From Fratercula arctica (lineage: Eukaryota > Chordata > Aves > Charadriiformes > Alcidae): DNA of 64,000 nucleotides. Positions 11,613 through 26,600 of the stretch are shown here, one piece after another. Under the pieces are notes generated by a model that searched no databases, was not told the DNA's origin, and was given only the letters and a program-made list of their open reading frames with translations. The first letter of the stretch is position 1, and every line of letters begins with the position of its first letter. The position numbers and the translations under genes were made by a program. The DNA lies in assembly GCA_947846985.1 (NCBI GenBank), contig CANTUZ010000001.1:69829521-69893520 (forward strand). Reading direction: 5' to 3'.

Positions 11613-14600
11613 GTGAGTTATTGAACGGATCAGAAGTTTACTGGGCCATAGCTATTGGTGAGTCACAGACAAAAAACCCCAAACCGATTCTGAGCATGGT
11701 CAGTGTCTGCATGTCCGAGAAGCTCCAGGTAACCCCAGCTAGTAGTGTGTGCGTGGAAAGCTGTTGCCTATAGCTTACTTAACAACCAAATTAACCTCTG
11801 GTTGAAATCCTGGATAGAAATTATGAAAAGGTGTTAATTAGGAACGTTAAGTTTCTATAGAAAGCTTGTTTAGTTGAGGGTGTTCTGTGCTAATTTTCTC
11901 TCTTGTAAAGCAGCGTGCATATCTTTTCCTATGGTAGTAATAGTTCCTTACAGCATCAACTACACAGTCTAGGCTTTTACCAGTCTAGTCTTTTGCTTGC
12001 TTGCTATGAAATGTCTTACCACACTTGGGTTTTATGAAGTATAACTGGAACATTTGGCAGATGCTACATGATTTAGAAGGTAAAGTTGTCAGGGGGGAAT
12101 GTCGAATTGCCTGCTCTGTTGTGCCCTAGTCCCTTTTGCGGTGTTTCTGCAACCTCTGAAGGTCAAGCTCATCTTCAGGAAAGTGATATCGATGTGAATT
12201 GCAGCAGCCTTGCCATGGCATGGTAAAGGCCATCTGAATGTGCTTGTTCCATTCATCCTGTTCTCGCTCGGCCAGTCTGCAGGGCTGTTCTCATCCTGTC
12301 TGCTCCAGTCTGAAAAATCCTAGCATTGAAATTTACAGCAGGTTTTCCTTTAGGAATGGTTCCAAGCTGCACCAGGGGAGGTTTAGACTGGACATTAAGA
12401 AGCATTTCTTTACCAAGAGGGTGGTCAAACACTGGAATAGGCTTCCTAGAGACGTCGTTGATGCCCCAGACCTGTCAGTGTTTAAAAGGCAGTTGGACAA
12501 TGCCCTTTATATCATGCTTTAGCTTTTGGTCAGCCCTGAAGTGGTCAGGCAGTAGGACTGGATGATTGTTGCAAGTCGCTTCCAACTGAAAAAGTTCTGT
12601 TCTGTTCTGTTCTGTTCTGTTCTGTTCTATTCTATTCTATTCTATTCTGTTCTTTCCTTTCTTATATGGGTCAAGCCATGAAATGGATAGCCAATGTAAG
12701 TGTTGATGTATTGTTGGTGTTTGATATAGTAGGACATTAAATGGAAGGGACAATCTATATATTAGCCCCCTTCCTGTGTACAAGCTCATTCAGCATTTAT
12801 TTCTTGGTTCAGCAGACCCCTGTGCGTGTTCCCCATTAGTACTGGCAATTTTTCCCTGTGCCACATCTGTGTGAAGAAGCTTGCGTAAAGTCTATTTGTG
12901 CTATTTTTATTGTGGCTAGGTTTTCTTCATTTTGCAGTTGCTCGATGCTTTATATCCCTATCCCCCTCCTTTTTATATTTAAATAATGCCATCTTATGGA
13001 GAAATTTAAGAGCTTCATGCTGTTATAGTCCTCTAATGAAGCCAGGTAGCTTTCAATGGACAAGCAATCTCAGTTTTGCTATCATGGGCTTCTTGATTTG
13101 AATCTATGTAATATTTCTTTCTGGGGCTGATCCTTGTCCTAGCCACACTCTTATTGCCCACAGTTGTTTTTTTTTTTTTTATATTAAAGGAACTACAAAT
13201 CAAAAACTTGCCTGGTTGGAATCGTTAAGGATTTTGCTGAGATAAGCTTATTTGATTTAACGTTTTCTAAAATTCTCTCTGTTTTTTCTGAATGGATGCT
13301 CATCCCCGAGAAAATGAGATTAATAGCAACAGAGTGGAAAACAGAGGGCTCTGTTTTGTATGCTGCCTGGGTAGGACGCACACGGTTGCCAGCGCTGCAC
13401 AGAAATGAAGAACCATGGCAGCAGAAGTTGTTTCTGAATAATATCTCTTGCTGTGAAACCCTGACGTGAGTGTCCAGGGGAGAGGTGGCACTGGCAACAG
13501 GAGTCAGAGGAACAGCATCACCCCACCCTTTGCTTAGAAAGCTGGAGGACGGTCCCCGTGCAGAAGTGGCCATCGGCTGCCCTGTCTGAGTGAGGTGCTT
13601 CGCAAAAATGCAATGTTAAGGTTGTTTTGTTACTGGATTTGGAAGGAGCAGCAAGTCGATTTAAGGTTCCTACTGTACAGCAAGGAGAGGGAGCAGCTCC
13701 AGGAGCTCCTTCCAGTTTCCTGGTGTAACTCCATTAGGGGTAGCCATCATGTCATTAGGCAGTTAATTAAAGTGACATTTTTCAATTGTATGTTGGCAGT
13801 CATCTGTTCCAGGAGCTGTAGGCTTAAATGATAATATATGCAGGAGGGTCATATCTGTGTTACAGACTTTTGCAAATCTCCGAGGGCTGCTAGGAATTCT
13901 GATCTCTGCCCAGCACAGCTGTTCTGGCAGAGATACTTTAATCCAGATGGTTAATCATGTTATACCAGTACAGGGGGGGGAAAAAAAAAAAAAAAAAAGC
14001 CTAACATCATGCCTTGGGGGTCTTTCCTTTCAGAAAGCTTGTGGGTAAAAGCCAAGTCCCAGTTAAGTGAAGTAGCATTTGGGAGAGGGAGAGCAAAGGG
14101 ATTGGGGAGAAGTGGGTTTAAAGAAGAGATTATGGGGAGTGAGGCTGTGGTTAGACTCAGTATACATTTGGCACAGGCATGTGAAGAAGGTGGATAAAAG
14201 GTGGAATAAAATGCTGTGTGGAGCATGGCAAGAGGAGTAAGGAAGAGATTGGCAATGCTTGGGTGAACTCACAGGACAACTTTAAGCCATGAAATGGAAA
14301 TTAGTAATAAAGAATGGACCCGAAAAGCCGAGGAGATGGCCTGACCAAATAAAAGGGGCAAAGAGATCTTTTAGTATTTGAGCAGAATCCCTGGAGATAC
14401 CTAAAGGCAGGCAGGGAAGAATTGCAATAGCCTCCGTGGGAAATAGCTACTGCTAGAGCCCAGGCTCAAAGCGGTCCGAGCAGTGTGGATGCTGCTGTGA
14501 AGGGTCTTGCTCAAGGTTTATTTCTCAAGAGGCAGCCCACCAGCTCTCCCGTACTGTTGGTGTCTTTTAGGTTGCTCAGAAATAGAAATTCAACTCAGCA

Positions 14601-17600
14601 TTTGCTTTGTGCAGCCATTTCAATATAAAGGAACTGTATTCCTAGTGTTCTTAACCATCGATATAATTTGTTTTCTTTACCTAAAGGGCATTTAAGTGTC
14701 TCTTCTTTCATATTTTTTTTTTTTATTTAACCTTGATTAATGATATTTATGAAGTTCCATCATAAGACCTTCCTGTAAAGGAAGTTAAAGTTTGGAAAGT
14801 TTCCCTGCCAGTTGGCATTCTGCATGGAAAACAGAGCAGAGGAAAGTGGAAAATCCTTAGCTAAATTTATCATTTTTTTGTTGTGAGGCAACATGATACA
14901 TCTCTAACGTACACACAACTTTTGAGATAACGGGCCTTCTATTTGAGATTCATTTTATAATTATATTCATCTGTGATTTGCATGGCTTTTATGTCCGACT
15001 ACTCTCCCTTCTTCTACTAGCAAGGCTTTAAAAAAAGCAACTTTTTTGCTGCCTTTTCTTTTTTACCTATAACATTTAATCACTGACCAGTAAGAGCTGG
15101 AGGAGCCAGATTTTCTCCTGATTGCCCTGTGTATTGCCCGTCTTGCTTGGACTTTTCTGTCATTGTGCGATGCATCGACAGTTCTCTTTCAAGCAGAAAC
15201 AGCCAAAGCAAATAGGTGCTGACTGAAATATTATTTCCGGAGTCGGTGTGAACACATTACATTTAAAACAGCAGCAAAACCCTTAAGTAAGCTCTTAAAT
15301 AAGAAAACTGTAAAGATCTAAGAGTCTTTATTTGTCAAAGATTTTCTGTTGACTGTATTTCTTCCCTGAACTGCAGAAATGTGCTCTTGTAGACCTTTTA
15401 GGTGTCGCTGAACCAAACTCCTTTACTTTTAGGTATTTATTATACAGAGTTTTTCAAATTGGATGCCGATTATGGCCATGTAAATCCCTCTCAAAGTGTG
15501 TGCATGTGTGTGGGGCGTGTGTGCGTATGAGAAAGGAGGATCAGGGACTTTTGGGAACAGGACGTAAATCAAAGGTTTCCAGTGGCCGCTTAAGGAGTGT
15601 CATGTCAAAATAAGCTGCAGTCTAGCGGCTCAGGATGAAGTTTTGCAGTTTTTTCTGCTTTGACTTTTAATGCAGCATTTGCTGGCTGAGAGCATTTGAG
15701 AAGATAAAACTAAAAGCACTAAAACTAATTCTCTGAAACAATGAGGTTTTTGTTTTTCTCTAACTATACTGCTACGAATGAGACCTTTTTGACCTGTTTG
15801 CTACCAAGAATTTTGAGGTTGGAAGTTCAGTTTCTCAGAATGAATTTATGAAATAGTGCATTTTATTACTTTTTTTCTTCCTTTCAATTTTATTTTATAG
15901 GATGAGTTTGAATACACTACTTTTTGCTTTTCTAGGTGCCACTGCAGAGGAGATAAACCAACACTGGGAGTGGCTGGAACAAAACTTGCTCCATACTTTG
16001 TCTGTGTTTGACAATAAAGAAGATATTGTTAGTTTTGTCAAAGGGAAAGTGAAGGTAAGGAAACTGTGTTACTCTCACCCTGCCTTGCCCAATTACATGT
16101 GGTTTACTTGAAATAATGTCATTAAGTTGTTGTCATTCATATTTGGATTTTTCCATCTGAACATTATTTATCGGTTTTCTGGGTGGCACTTGCACCTGAT
16201 GTGGCTGGCATCTGTGCATCTCCACCCACATTTCCTTGGAAACGTCTCAGAACTGAAGTATCTAATTTAGTCTTTATCCCACCCGTCCCTTTCCAGCTTT
16301 GCTGCTGTTCTCTTCCCTGTGGTGTGCAGCTGAGTTTCTTTAGCGTCTGCTTTCAGTTCCTCCGCCTCTCCAAAACGTCATGTTAATTATCTTCGCTTCC
16401 TATATCTGAGCTTTTCCTCCTTTCTACGTTTCTCCTCCTATCTCCCGTGTTTTTCCTAACTTTATGCCATCGGTTTCTCCTACCTGTTTCTGCCCATTTC
16501 CATCCTCCTGTCCCTGTTGATGGGGCCCAGAGGTGTCAGCGGGTGGTAGCCACAGTGCCTGAATCTGCTGGCAGCACACCCGTGCGGATGACGATGCAGT
16601 CCCTGCAGCGCAGGGACAGGCGACGGGCCCTCGTGCAATGTCACCTGTTGTCGTAATGGTCCGGCACGGAAACTGCCGGTGGCTTTGCAGGTTTCGAACA
16701 CGAGGGAATGGCTTTAAGCTGCAACAGAGTAGGCTTAGAGTGGACATTAGGAAAAAATTTTTCATAGAAAGAGTGGTGAGACACTGGAATAGGCTGCCCA
16801 GGGAGGTGGTGGAGTCCCCATCCCTGAATGTGTTTAAGAGTCGTTTAGGTGTGGTGTTGGGGGATGTGGTGTAGGGGAGAACTTTGTAGAGTGGGGTTGA
16901 TGGTTGGACTTGATGATCCCAAGGTTCTTTTCCAACCTAAATGATTCTATGATTCTATGTGGGAGTCGTGGCCAGGCGCTGCAGTGATGCTGCTGGCTGG
17001 CTTCAGGATTGCAGAAGTGAGCATCCTTTTGGAAGGCTAGAGAGTTTTAAAAGTAGGGCAATTTGGTGACTGGAGACCAGATTTAAAACTATAATGGCGG
17101 TACATAAATGCGGTAAAACCTAGAAAGCCTGGTGTCCTTCTAGTAAAATAAGTGCTCCAAGAGGAGCTTGGTGATGGCTGACAGGGGTGCGGGTCTGCGG
17201 GCGACTGCTGTACCTCAGGCCCTGCAGCAAGCTTTTCTTTGCTAAGAGTTGTAGTGAGGTGCTCATCCCCCCTACACCCACTTTTTTGGTCTGGAAAATT
17301 TGTGGGAACATAACATTTTTGGTGAATTTCAACCCCACTGCTGTCACCTCAGTGGGCTCTGAAGTTGGGGAAGAAGGGAATGGAGAGCCAAAACATCATC
17401 GTGTAAATCGTAGTTTTTATCCTGCTTTCTTAAAAAAACAGCTTTGTTTAAGTGTGCGGAAAGGCTCAAATACAGTTAATTTCTCTCGATAACGCTGTGG
17501 CAGCTTGCTACCTAGCTCAGCACATATTTAAAATTCTTTAGGTTTCATTAGTTAATGTTAAGTCCAGGTTTTGGACCCTCACCTCTGCTGTAAACTTTTG

Positions 17601-20600
17601 GCATATTAGGACTGCTTGGTAATTGCAAATTATGCCAGGTGCTCTAACATACAGATTATTTGTCTAAATGGTGCAATATATACTTAACTCCTTTGATTGT
17701 AATACCACTATTAAAATTCTCAACACTTAATTATATTTACGTAGATGTTCTTGAAACTGTCTTTTTAATAGTTCCAAGCATGTTACAAGGTACTCACTTG
17801 CATTGCTTTTTCATAGGAAAATAGTACTGGTCAGTACACACAATTGTTACTCTACCTTTGCTCTGTATACACCAAATAACAGCAATCATAAGCCATAGTG
17901 AAACTGTAAATATATGGTTCTGCCAGACTCATTGAAAAAATTATAATTAAAAAAAGGAAGTCCCCAAAAGTCTTGATTTTGGAAGCATTCAAAATGTATA
18001 AGAGATGCAAACACCACAGAAATTTCTCCATTTGTGAAAATTGCCAATAAACTTGAATTTCTTGTGTAAGAAAGGGTTGCATTATTAAAATTTGAATGGG
18101 TAGCTTGTATCAACTTGCTCGAGTGTGAATGCCGTAGCTGTATTCTGATATATTATCTCGTTATGGACGCAGGCGCTGATTGCGGAGGAAACGAGCAGCA
18201 AGCTCGCCGAGCAGGAGGAAGACCCTGAGAAGTTCCGAGAAGCCCTGGTGAAATTTGAATCCAGATTTAATTTTCCTGAAGCCGAGAAGTTGATCACCTA
18301 TTATTCCTGTTGCTGTTGGAAAGGAAAAGTTCCTCGGCAAGGCTGGCTTTATTTGAGCATCAATCATCTCTGTTTTTATTCCTTCTTCCTGGGCAAAGAA
18401 TGTGAGTGTAAATGCGTAAGAAATCTTAACGCTGGGGAGAGGTATAAATATAGCTATTTTTAAAAGCAAGAATAGCTAGAATTTTTATGAAAAGCCTAGT
18501 TCGCTTCTGAAGTTTAGTTTCTGAGCTTTTTGTTGTTCAGCTGAAAGATCCTGTTTAATTTAGCTTTCACTTCAGCCTTTATGTTTATATTTCAGTATGA
18601 ATCCGGTAATAAAAATGAGACTATAAGAGCATGCAGACACAGCGGCTGTCTGGTGTTTTTTCTTGCCATGGTGATGCAGCCTTAAAATGTAACAGACCTC
18701 CCACAGATTCTGAAATAGAGACTCCTAGTGCCAAAAAGGGGTGAGTAGGGACGGGTCCCTCCCCAGGCGGGGATGCGTGGTACCAGGCGGCCAGGCAAGG
18801 GCTGGTGGGGCCAGGGGTGCCGGAGTCCAGCTGCCTGCCTGAAAATAGCCCAGGAAACATAACAGGGCTGTGCCCTGGAGAACCAGGTGAAAATTCAGAG
18901 TTTTTAAGGGAAAACAACAGCAGTTTAGGGATTCCTTCGTGTTTCTGAATAGCAGCACAGGAAGGTCACAAGAAGTGTGTCCCAGGGTTTTTTAGACCTT
19001 CACGCGGTTCAGCGAGTTGTAAGACTTGGGCCGTGGCTTTCCTCTACAGAGGAAGGGTCGTGTGATGATGAAAAACCTCTCAGAATAGATACTAGAAGGT
19101 AAAAATGAATGTAATAGACATTAGATGGTAAAAAAAGAATGTAACCATTTAAACTTTGTAGCATTTCTGTTTAGTAAGGCTGTGTGTGAACTGGTAATAT
19201 TTTAAGTGCTGTTTATCCTGCTGGAACTTCAGCAAGGACAGTAATATAAACCTATACTCCTATAAATATAGCAAGGATTGTCAGTTATAACAATTAGAAA
19301 AACTTCACCATTTACTGTCTGGAATTAATATTGGGATGGCTAGTCAAATAAAACTGTCGATTTAAAAATGAAGTACATTAATGTGAAGATACGAAAGATC
19401 GTAGTTGGTAATTTCTAAGACTTAAAATATACAAAGACATGCATAGAGTTTGAGGTCCTTTTTTCCCTTATATTATTTCAGGCCAATTATTTTGTCATAT
19501 CTGCCAAAGGTGTCAGAGTTAGATTTAAAATGTTGGTAAGTTTGTTATTCATTATAATAACAAAAGTTGAGTTTTCCTGGGAAGACTAGAATTGGAGTCT
19601 CTTGATACATACTAGATATCTGAGTTCTTGTTTAATCCCCTTGTTTTCTGTTTAGTATCAAATAATATCCTTGTCAGTTATTTCCTCCTGCTATCATTTC
19701 AGACTTTCTCTCATTAAATCAGAGATACACAGTCTGCCAAAGCACACAAAGCAAAAATGATATTTATTAATGATAGATAATGGGGGAAGGAGGAGGGAGA
19801 GAGAAAAATCCTTCATGTTGTTCCAAAATTTTTGTTTATGCAATACCACAGATTGTTAAATGATACTGGAAGTACAACATCATGCTGTATTATTTAAGAA
19901 GAAATCGCTTCTCATCTCTTTTAATAATAATTCATTATGAAAATGCAGAAACACCCCCCCCCCCCCCCCCAACAACTAGATGTTGGCAGCTTTTCATTTT
20001 AACCATGGAAAGTGCACTGTTCATTCACTGTTGCAGTCAGTTGCATTACCTTTGTGTTCCTGTGCATTTGGATGGAAATGTGAAATAAACCCCTGAATTT
20101 TCTTTTGGTTAAACAAAACATCTCTAGCTCAGTGTATTACATTGAATAATCCAGATTTACTATAGTTCTGCTTGTTATTATTGGGGAAGCTGGTGCTGAT
20201 TACATGTAGAACAAGTAATTCATTGTCTTTTTTTTAAAATCTGGTTAAATCTGGTAGAGAATATACCACTAAGAAATCACATTTATTGCATTCTTCAATA
20301 CAGCACAGGGAAAAAACCCAATATATGGGTTGCAATCAAAAGAATCCTTAATGTGTTTTAACTCTGTGAAGATCCCCCCAAATTGTAGACTGAAATCTCT
20401 TTATAGGCAAAGTGTTAAGTCTTCTGCTCCTGGCAAGACTGTCCCTTTCCCTGTGTTTTATTTTATGTTGAAATGACCTGGAATGCAATTTTGGAACCCA
20501 TTTTCAGCTTCTCATAAAATTAACTTATGGCTTATGTGAGTGTAAACTCCATGGAACGTTTTTTCCAGGACAAGTCCCCTTTTATCTAAGCCTCGAAGTA

Positions 20601-23600
20601 TTTGCAGAATTTCAGAGGCTTAGGACATCAGATTTCTTGGAAGAGCGTGCCAAGGTTTCTTCACAATTTTTAATTAAACTTGTGTTTTTTTTCTAAAACT
20701 TTGAAGACTTTGTACCTTTCATCAGTAGTTTGGGCCCCTTGTGTCTGCTGTGCTGTTTCTGTAACCAGCACTGTAGAGCCTGTGTGGTTCCAGCCTGCGT
20801 GAACAATAGTGCTATTGCTACGGCGCTATTTAATCTTTCTTCTCTTGTCTGTGCCCGTACAGATGATTTTATGACCATTCGCAACACTTTGTGCATGTTG
20901 ACGCAGCTGTGCTTTATTTAAGGAAGAAAAAAATGTAATCTGCAATAATCTTGACAGATGTAGTTCATGTAGTACAGAGAACTTGCTGAGGGGTAGCTCC
21001 GTAGGTAATTAATGATCGTGGATACGTGTCATATATATATGACAACATTTGTTATTACTGCTTTTTTATTGCTTTATTGGCATCAGGAGACCAGCTAGGG
21101 ATGTTAGGGGGTGTAGTCCTGATGTTATTGGCACAGAGAATCCTGGGAAGCTTCCAACAGTTGTTAAATCGAAACTTAATCTATTTTAAAGTCCTTTCCA
21201 GCCTAATTTCTACCCAGAGATTCGTATGAGAGAGGCAAGTAACATCCTGCAGCGGTTATCTAAAATAACCTGATTCTGTTTCCATTTGTATTTCTGTGGA
21301 TCAGCAGTGTTTAAGTATAGAGAACGTTTCCTATACTTTTTCTTTTCCATAAACAAGTCTGACGGCAGTTTATGTTTAGGGCAAGATTTGCCTGTGCGCC
21401 TTTTAAGTAAAAAGTAACCAAAACGGGAAGATCCCAATGCCTAGGCAGCTTTTTTTTTTTTTTTTTTTTTTGGAACACCCTGCTTATAGTAACTCTCAAA
21501 CTTTATAAAAATGTCTATGTGCATAAGCTTCCTTTTGTATGGGAGTTAGCTGTATTTAAAAACTTAAAGTACTGTGCATGTAATTGGGTTTCCACCTGCC
21601 TACAGTTTTATTTCTGGGAGATTACAAAGCCTTTCCCTATATTCTTTTTACTCTTGAAATGAACAGTTTCTTATGGTGGTAATGAAGCAGGCTGCAGAAA
21701 TGACGTGTAAAAGAGTGAGGAACACAGGTTATGGCAGGTGTTCTGCAAAGGCAGGACTCCCCAGTCCGGCACTTCTTAGGAAAGTAGGTAGAATTTTGAG
21801 GGAAAAATAATAACAGGTATTTCAGCTCTTACATGGTCTTTGTCTGTAAAAATGGGTGTCTCTCCTCTTCGGTTGCTTGCATGTCATTCTGAATTTGCTT
21901 ATTTCCCACATCTTAAAAACGTAAGCAGACTTTCCAGCCTACTTTTGCTTTTTTCTTTGATGGCAGTGAAACTTATCATTCCTTGGGTTGAGGTCCAGAA
22001 GCTGGAAAGAACCTCCAACGTCTTCATGACCGACACGGTCCGTGTCACCACTCCAAATAAAGAGCGCGACTTCTCCACGTTCCTCAATATCACCGAGGCT
22101 TTCAGGATCATGGAGCAACTGGCAGATGTGACACTCCGAAGGCTACTGGACAATGAGATCTTTGAACTGGATCCAGGCCTACAGGATCCTACTCAGATTA
22201 CCAAGAGGTGAAAAACTTAAGTTGTTCTCCCTTGTGTGAGCAGAGGTCCAGTGGTGGGCTTCATGGTTTGCTGTGTTAGCTGGGTAAGATTTCAAAGGTT
22301 TACTTGATTGGGCAAAAAAAGAGATTTTATGAGGTACTATGGTATATCAAATAGGCGCATTTTAACTTGTGTGCAAGATACTTTTTTCCATTTTGTATTC
22401 TTCCCGTAAGCATCGCTGTGGTTTTTTCTTCATTTGTTTTAAAAGTACCGTTCCCCGTAGAAGGGTAGATGGCAGCAAGGGCTATTTTCCATCTTCCCTG
22501 AAGAGCAACATTATTTTCTTGGTCATTCTGGCAATGTGTAGGCTTTCCTAGTGCCATCAATTCTGTAGAATTATTGCTTTTGATCATATCTGAAACGTGG
22601 AATTTCCCACTAGTGTGATTGCCGTAGCCGACTGAGCAAGCAATTACAGGACTTAAAAAAACCCGCAGGCGGTTGCAACAGATTAATTTGCTGTTGTCAG
22701 CTCTACCCCATGCGTCCCTGAAATGCATCTCTGCATTCCTCTCCCACTACAGAAATGCATTGGGCTCGCAGGGGGAAGGCTGATGACTATTTCTCTGCCT
22801 CTAGCACAACACACAACTTTGTGTTTTATTTGCTGCTGTGGGGAAAGGGGAAGGGAAACTGCCCAGAGGAATTTGAGGTGGGCAGGATGGAATAGCCCAA
22901 ACTGGAATTTGCCTGAGGCGTCAGGGTTAAGGTGCTGGTTTAAAATACTTCTTTTCTGAATGGGGTGTGAGTGGAGCGCTTGTCCCCTTCGGAATCATAC
23001 CCTTTCCTGCTCTTCCTTCCTCTCCCTCTGCCAGAGGTATGAAGGGAATGACCCAGGTGTTGCTTCCTGGCTAAAACTTAAGGAATACGTGGTATCCTTT
23101 CCCAAAAAATAGAGACGTGTCCAGTAGCCGTTTTATTGTTTCTGAGAGGCATTTTTGCAGTGGTTTTGAGCATACATCTCAGCTACACACTTCTGCAAAG
23201 TCTCATAATGAGGTTTAAAACGATAAAACACACTTTCTCTGCAATTTCGTATGTACCACACGATAAGGAAAATCACTGATGCCAGGATTTTATCCATGAT
23301 ATTGTCAAGGAATTCATTTGAGGTGATAAAGTGGTGAGCAGCCATGAATGTCATTGCAGGCTTTTTTTCTTTTCCATAGCCAGGGTTCCTTTAAACACAA
23401 GAGCTACCGCTGTTTTTGCAATGTGTGTGTAACTGGATGTTGTTAACGTTGTGGGCTTTTGGCCCAAGAAATGTAGGATATGTACTTTGACTAAGGTAGG
23501 ATATGACTTTGAGTGATAGGTTGTATCTAAGCCCCCTTCCATGCTTTACCATTGCACCCTTCTCCCGCTTCTGGACTGAAAAGTTAGATGCATGAAGCAA

Positions 23601-26600
23601 GGAAAGTAAATCCAGAGGAGATGTAACAAAAAACTAGGGGGAGATATTTTCAGCATTTACTGATTTTTGACTCCTCATTGTCAATTCCCAAAATAGTCTT
23701 TGAATCGGGGGTAATAACTGAATGGAAAACTACAAAAAACGAAAATTACAGTTGCAAGGAAAAACATAAGCTTAGTAATATGCTGTAATACGGAGGCTCT
23801 CAGGGAATCAACCTGTGAGGACCTTGTGGCATTTTTGAAAGGTAGTATGTCTATTAGCAAACAAGCAACAGAAACCATCCCACACATTTATTCAAACCGT
23901 GTTTTTTTTTTTTTTCTTCCAACTTTAAAAACCAAAAAGTTGGGGTGGTAGGGGAGAAGGAGAGTTCCTGGGCAAGATGTTCTCTGACCTGTGCTGATGT
24001 GCTGTAACTTGACATGGCAGAAAGGAAAACATGGAAACATGGAAGATGCCCACATCCCATTTCCTCTGCACGAATTAGGTAGTGGTTGGCTAAGTTGCTA
24101 TTTCTGGTGCCCTTTGTCACACTTCAGCAACCACTTTGATGTAATGTGATTAAGCAAGACTGTAGTTTGAATAGTGGATAAACTGGTTTTTAATGCTAAC
24201 ATGTTTTGGGAGGGGGTTGAACTTTTTTGATGTGTGAAGTTTTTGTTGCGGCTTTTTTTTCCTGAAGCCATTGTAGTAGTACAAGAAAAAGTATTTTCCT
24301 CTTGACATTTTCCCCTGTTAATTCTTGTGCATGATTTGGAAGCAAATTGTAGTCTATCAAAATGAAAGCAATAATCCACACATCATTAGAGCTGTTCCAG
24401 ATGTGTCAGATTAATGAAGTTGTTGTAGATTGCTTTTGTTTGTTAGGTTTTCTTTTGCAAGAGGCTTGTCTCGGTATCTTTATTTTTAAAAAAAACGCAT
24501 TATTAATGCCATCATGGTCTGCATGTTCTACATTCTGAAAACCAGAAACCTTTGCTGCCATTCCTGAGGCTTTTGGGATCATCCTGCTGAGCAGTGGAGG
24601 GACAGGACTCGGAGAGGCTGTGGGATTAGGCCCACAGTCTGTGACATAAATTATGTCATGGCCGAAGTCAAACACTTAATGTACAAGTTTCCACGCTGCT
24701 TAATGAGAGCATAAGGTTCAGAACAATGGATTACGAAGGGATTAATGGCAATTAAGTTAATTGCCATAAAAAGCAAAGTAAAGCTAAGCTGTTTGATGCC
24801 ATTTCTTGCAGATACATTTATGTGCCAATGTACAATTTTACTGTAACATAAAGAAACTATTTTTTCCTTTTTAATAGGAAGGTTGCTAAAATCTCTGATG
24901 TAGGTTTCTTGTACTTGTTATTTCCATCTCTTTCAGGATGCAAGAATATCTGCTGCATTCCTCAAATGTAGCGAGGAAATTGGCCAGAGCAGAACACAGG
25001 ATTTAAAAGCTTTAGTGCCGCTGTCAGTAAGGTTCCAAAAGCACGATGTGTTTCTCCACGCTCTGACCACCTTGGTTTCTTTTCTTCATGTCTAACTGTG
25101 AATTGCCAATGCGGATGGCTTTGCTTCATATGAAACCAAAGAAGGTTTTTAACACTGATCTAAGCTGAACGGAAACTGTTTGAAGTATCTTGTATTGTAA
25201 ATGTCACTTCAGTCTGTATTAATTCCTTCAGAGAGCGAATCCGAGAATGCTGTAGACCTTGAGCAACAAGGAGGATGTGACTAGGAAGAACCTCATTTTA
25301 TTGCATCTGCCTGGCAAAAGGCAGGGTTTGGATTATCTCTGTGTGTCACTTGTGACAGATGATTGCCCAACCTGTTCTTAAGGATTTCCAGTAATGGAGA
25401 TATCAGGATCCATACCAGTACCTCATTGTTCTATCATTGAAAAGTCTTTCTGAAGTCTAACTTGAATCTTCTGCGCTGCTTTTTGAGATTACTTGTTGTC
25501 CTACCCAGTACTATTGAAGAGATCAGATGTTCTCTCTTCCTTTACAGCAACCATTTGTGTATTTGGAGGTTGGTACGCATCTCCTTTCTCTTTTCTTCTT
25601 TACACTGCGCTGCTCTAGTTCAGCCAGGTTTTTCGTATTGGTCCTGATCCTAGCCCTTCTGGTCATTTCTCTCTGGACATTTGTCACTTGTCCCATGTGC
25701 CTGCAGGTGGTGGGATGCAGGATTGCCCCCGGCGCCTCGCCAGTGCTGAGCAGGGCGGGAGCAGCATGACAGTCTCTGCAGCAACTCCAGGACTGCCGTG
25801 GTGCATCTTGGTGGCCGTGCACTTCTGCAGCCCGGCGCGGTGCTCCTCCTCCTCCTGTGAGCACCAGGCTGTTGGGTCATGTTCAGCCTGTGATCCCCTG
25901 TAACCCCTAGGTCTTTTTCCTGAATGGCTGCTGGTGGAGTTGATCTCCATGGTGCGCTTGTGCAGCTTATGACATACAGCTGAAAATATTTGTCATGCTT
26001 TTTTTTTCCCCCCACGATCCCTTAAATTTATTAATATCCATCTTGAATCTGATCCTGTTCTTCTGCTCAGTAGCCTCCGCCAGCCTCACGTCGTGTGCAA
26101 GTTTAATAACAACAATCTCTCGATCCATCGTGCAGATTGCTGATGAAGACATTGAACAGAAGCTAGTCCCAAGGAGGACCCAAGGAGGTCCTCTTAATAG
26201 AGCCTTCCAATTTACCAGGGAGCCTTTGAGGGCTGCTTTTTGGGGTACTCTTTTTCAGCTGGCTTGGTACAACAGTTTTTCACTTTGATCCAGTTTTATC
26301 AGTTCCATGTGAGGAAATATCAAGACTTTCATAAATTCTGGCTAAGACATCCATTGCATCTCCTCCATCTGCAAGTCCAGTGTTCCTGCTACGTAAGGGA
26401 ATGATACTCAGTTTACATGTGTCCAGTCAAGTCCGTGTTGGCTCTTCTCAGATAACTTCTCCAGGCTTGCTTATGAGAAGCCTTTCTTGCCACACGAATT
26501 TGGCAGCTCTTCCAGTAAACAAGACTCGTATCATTGGATGTGTTATTTCCAAAATCTGTAGCTTTCTGGAGTCTGAATAGCAAGAAGAGTCTAGTAATCG

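Larger units (their letters stand above)
11613..15935 (+). other. TBC1D8: TBC1D8 intron 2
   Basis: It contains one CR1 fragment with a pentanucleotide microsatellite (12335-12649) and poly-T or poly-A tracts near 13165 and 13980. I see no other supported feature. Confidence 0.85.
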
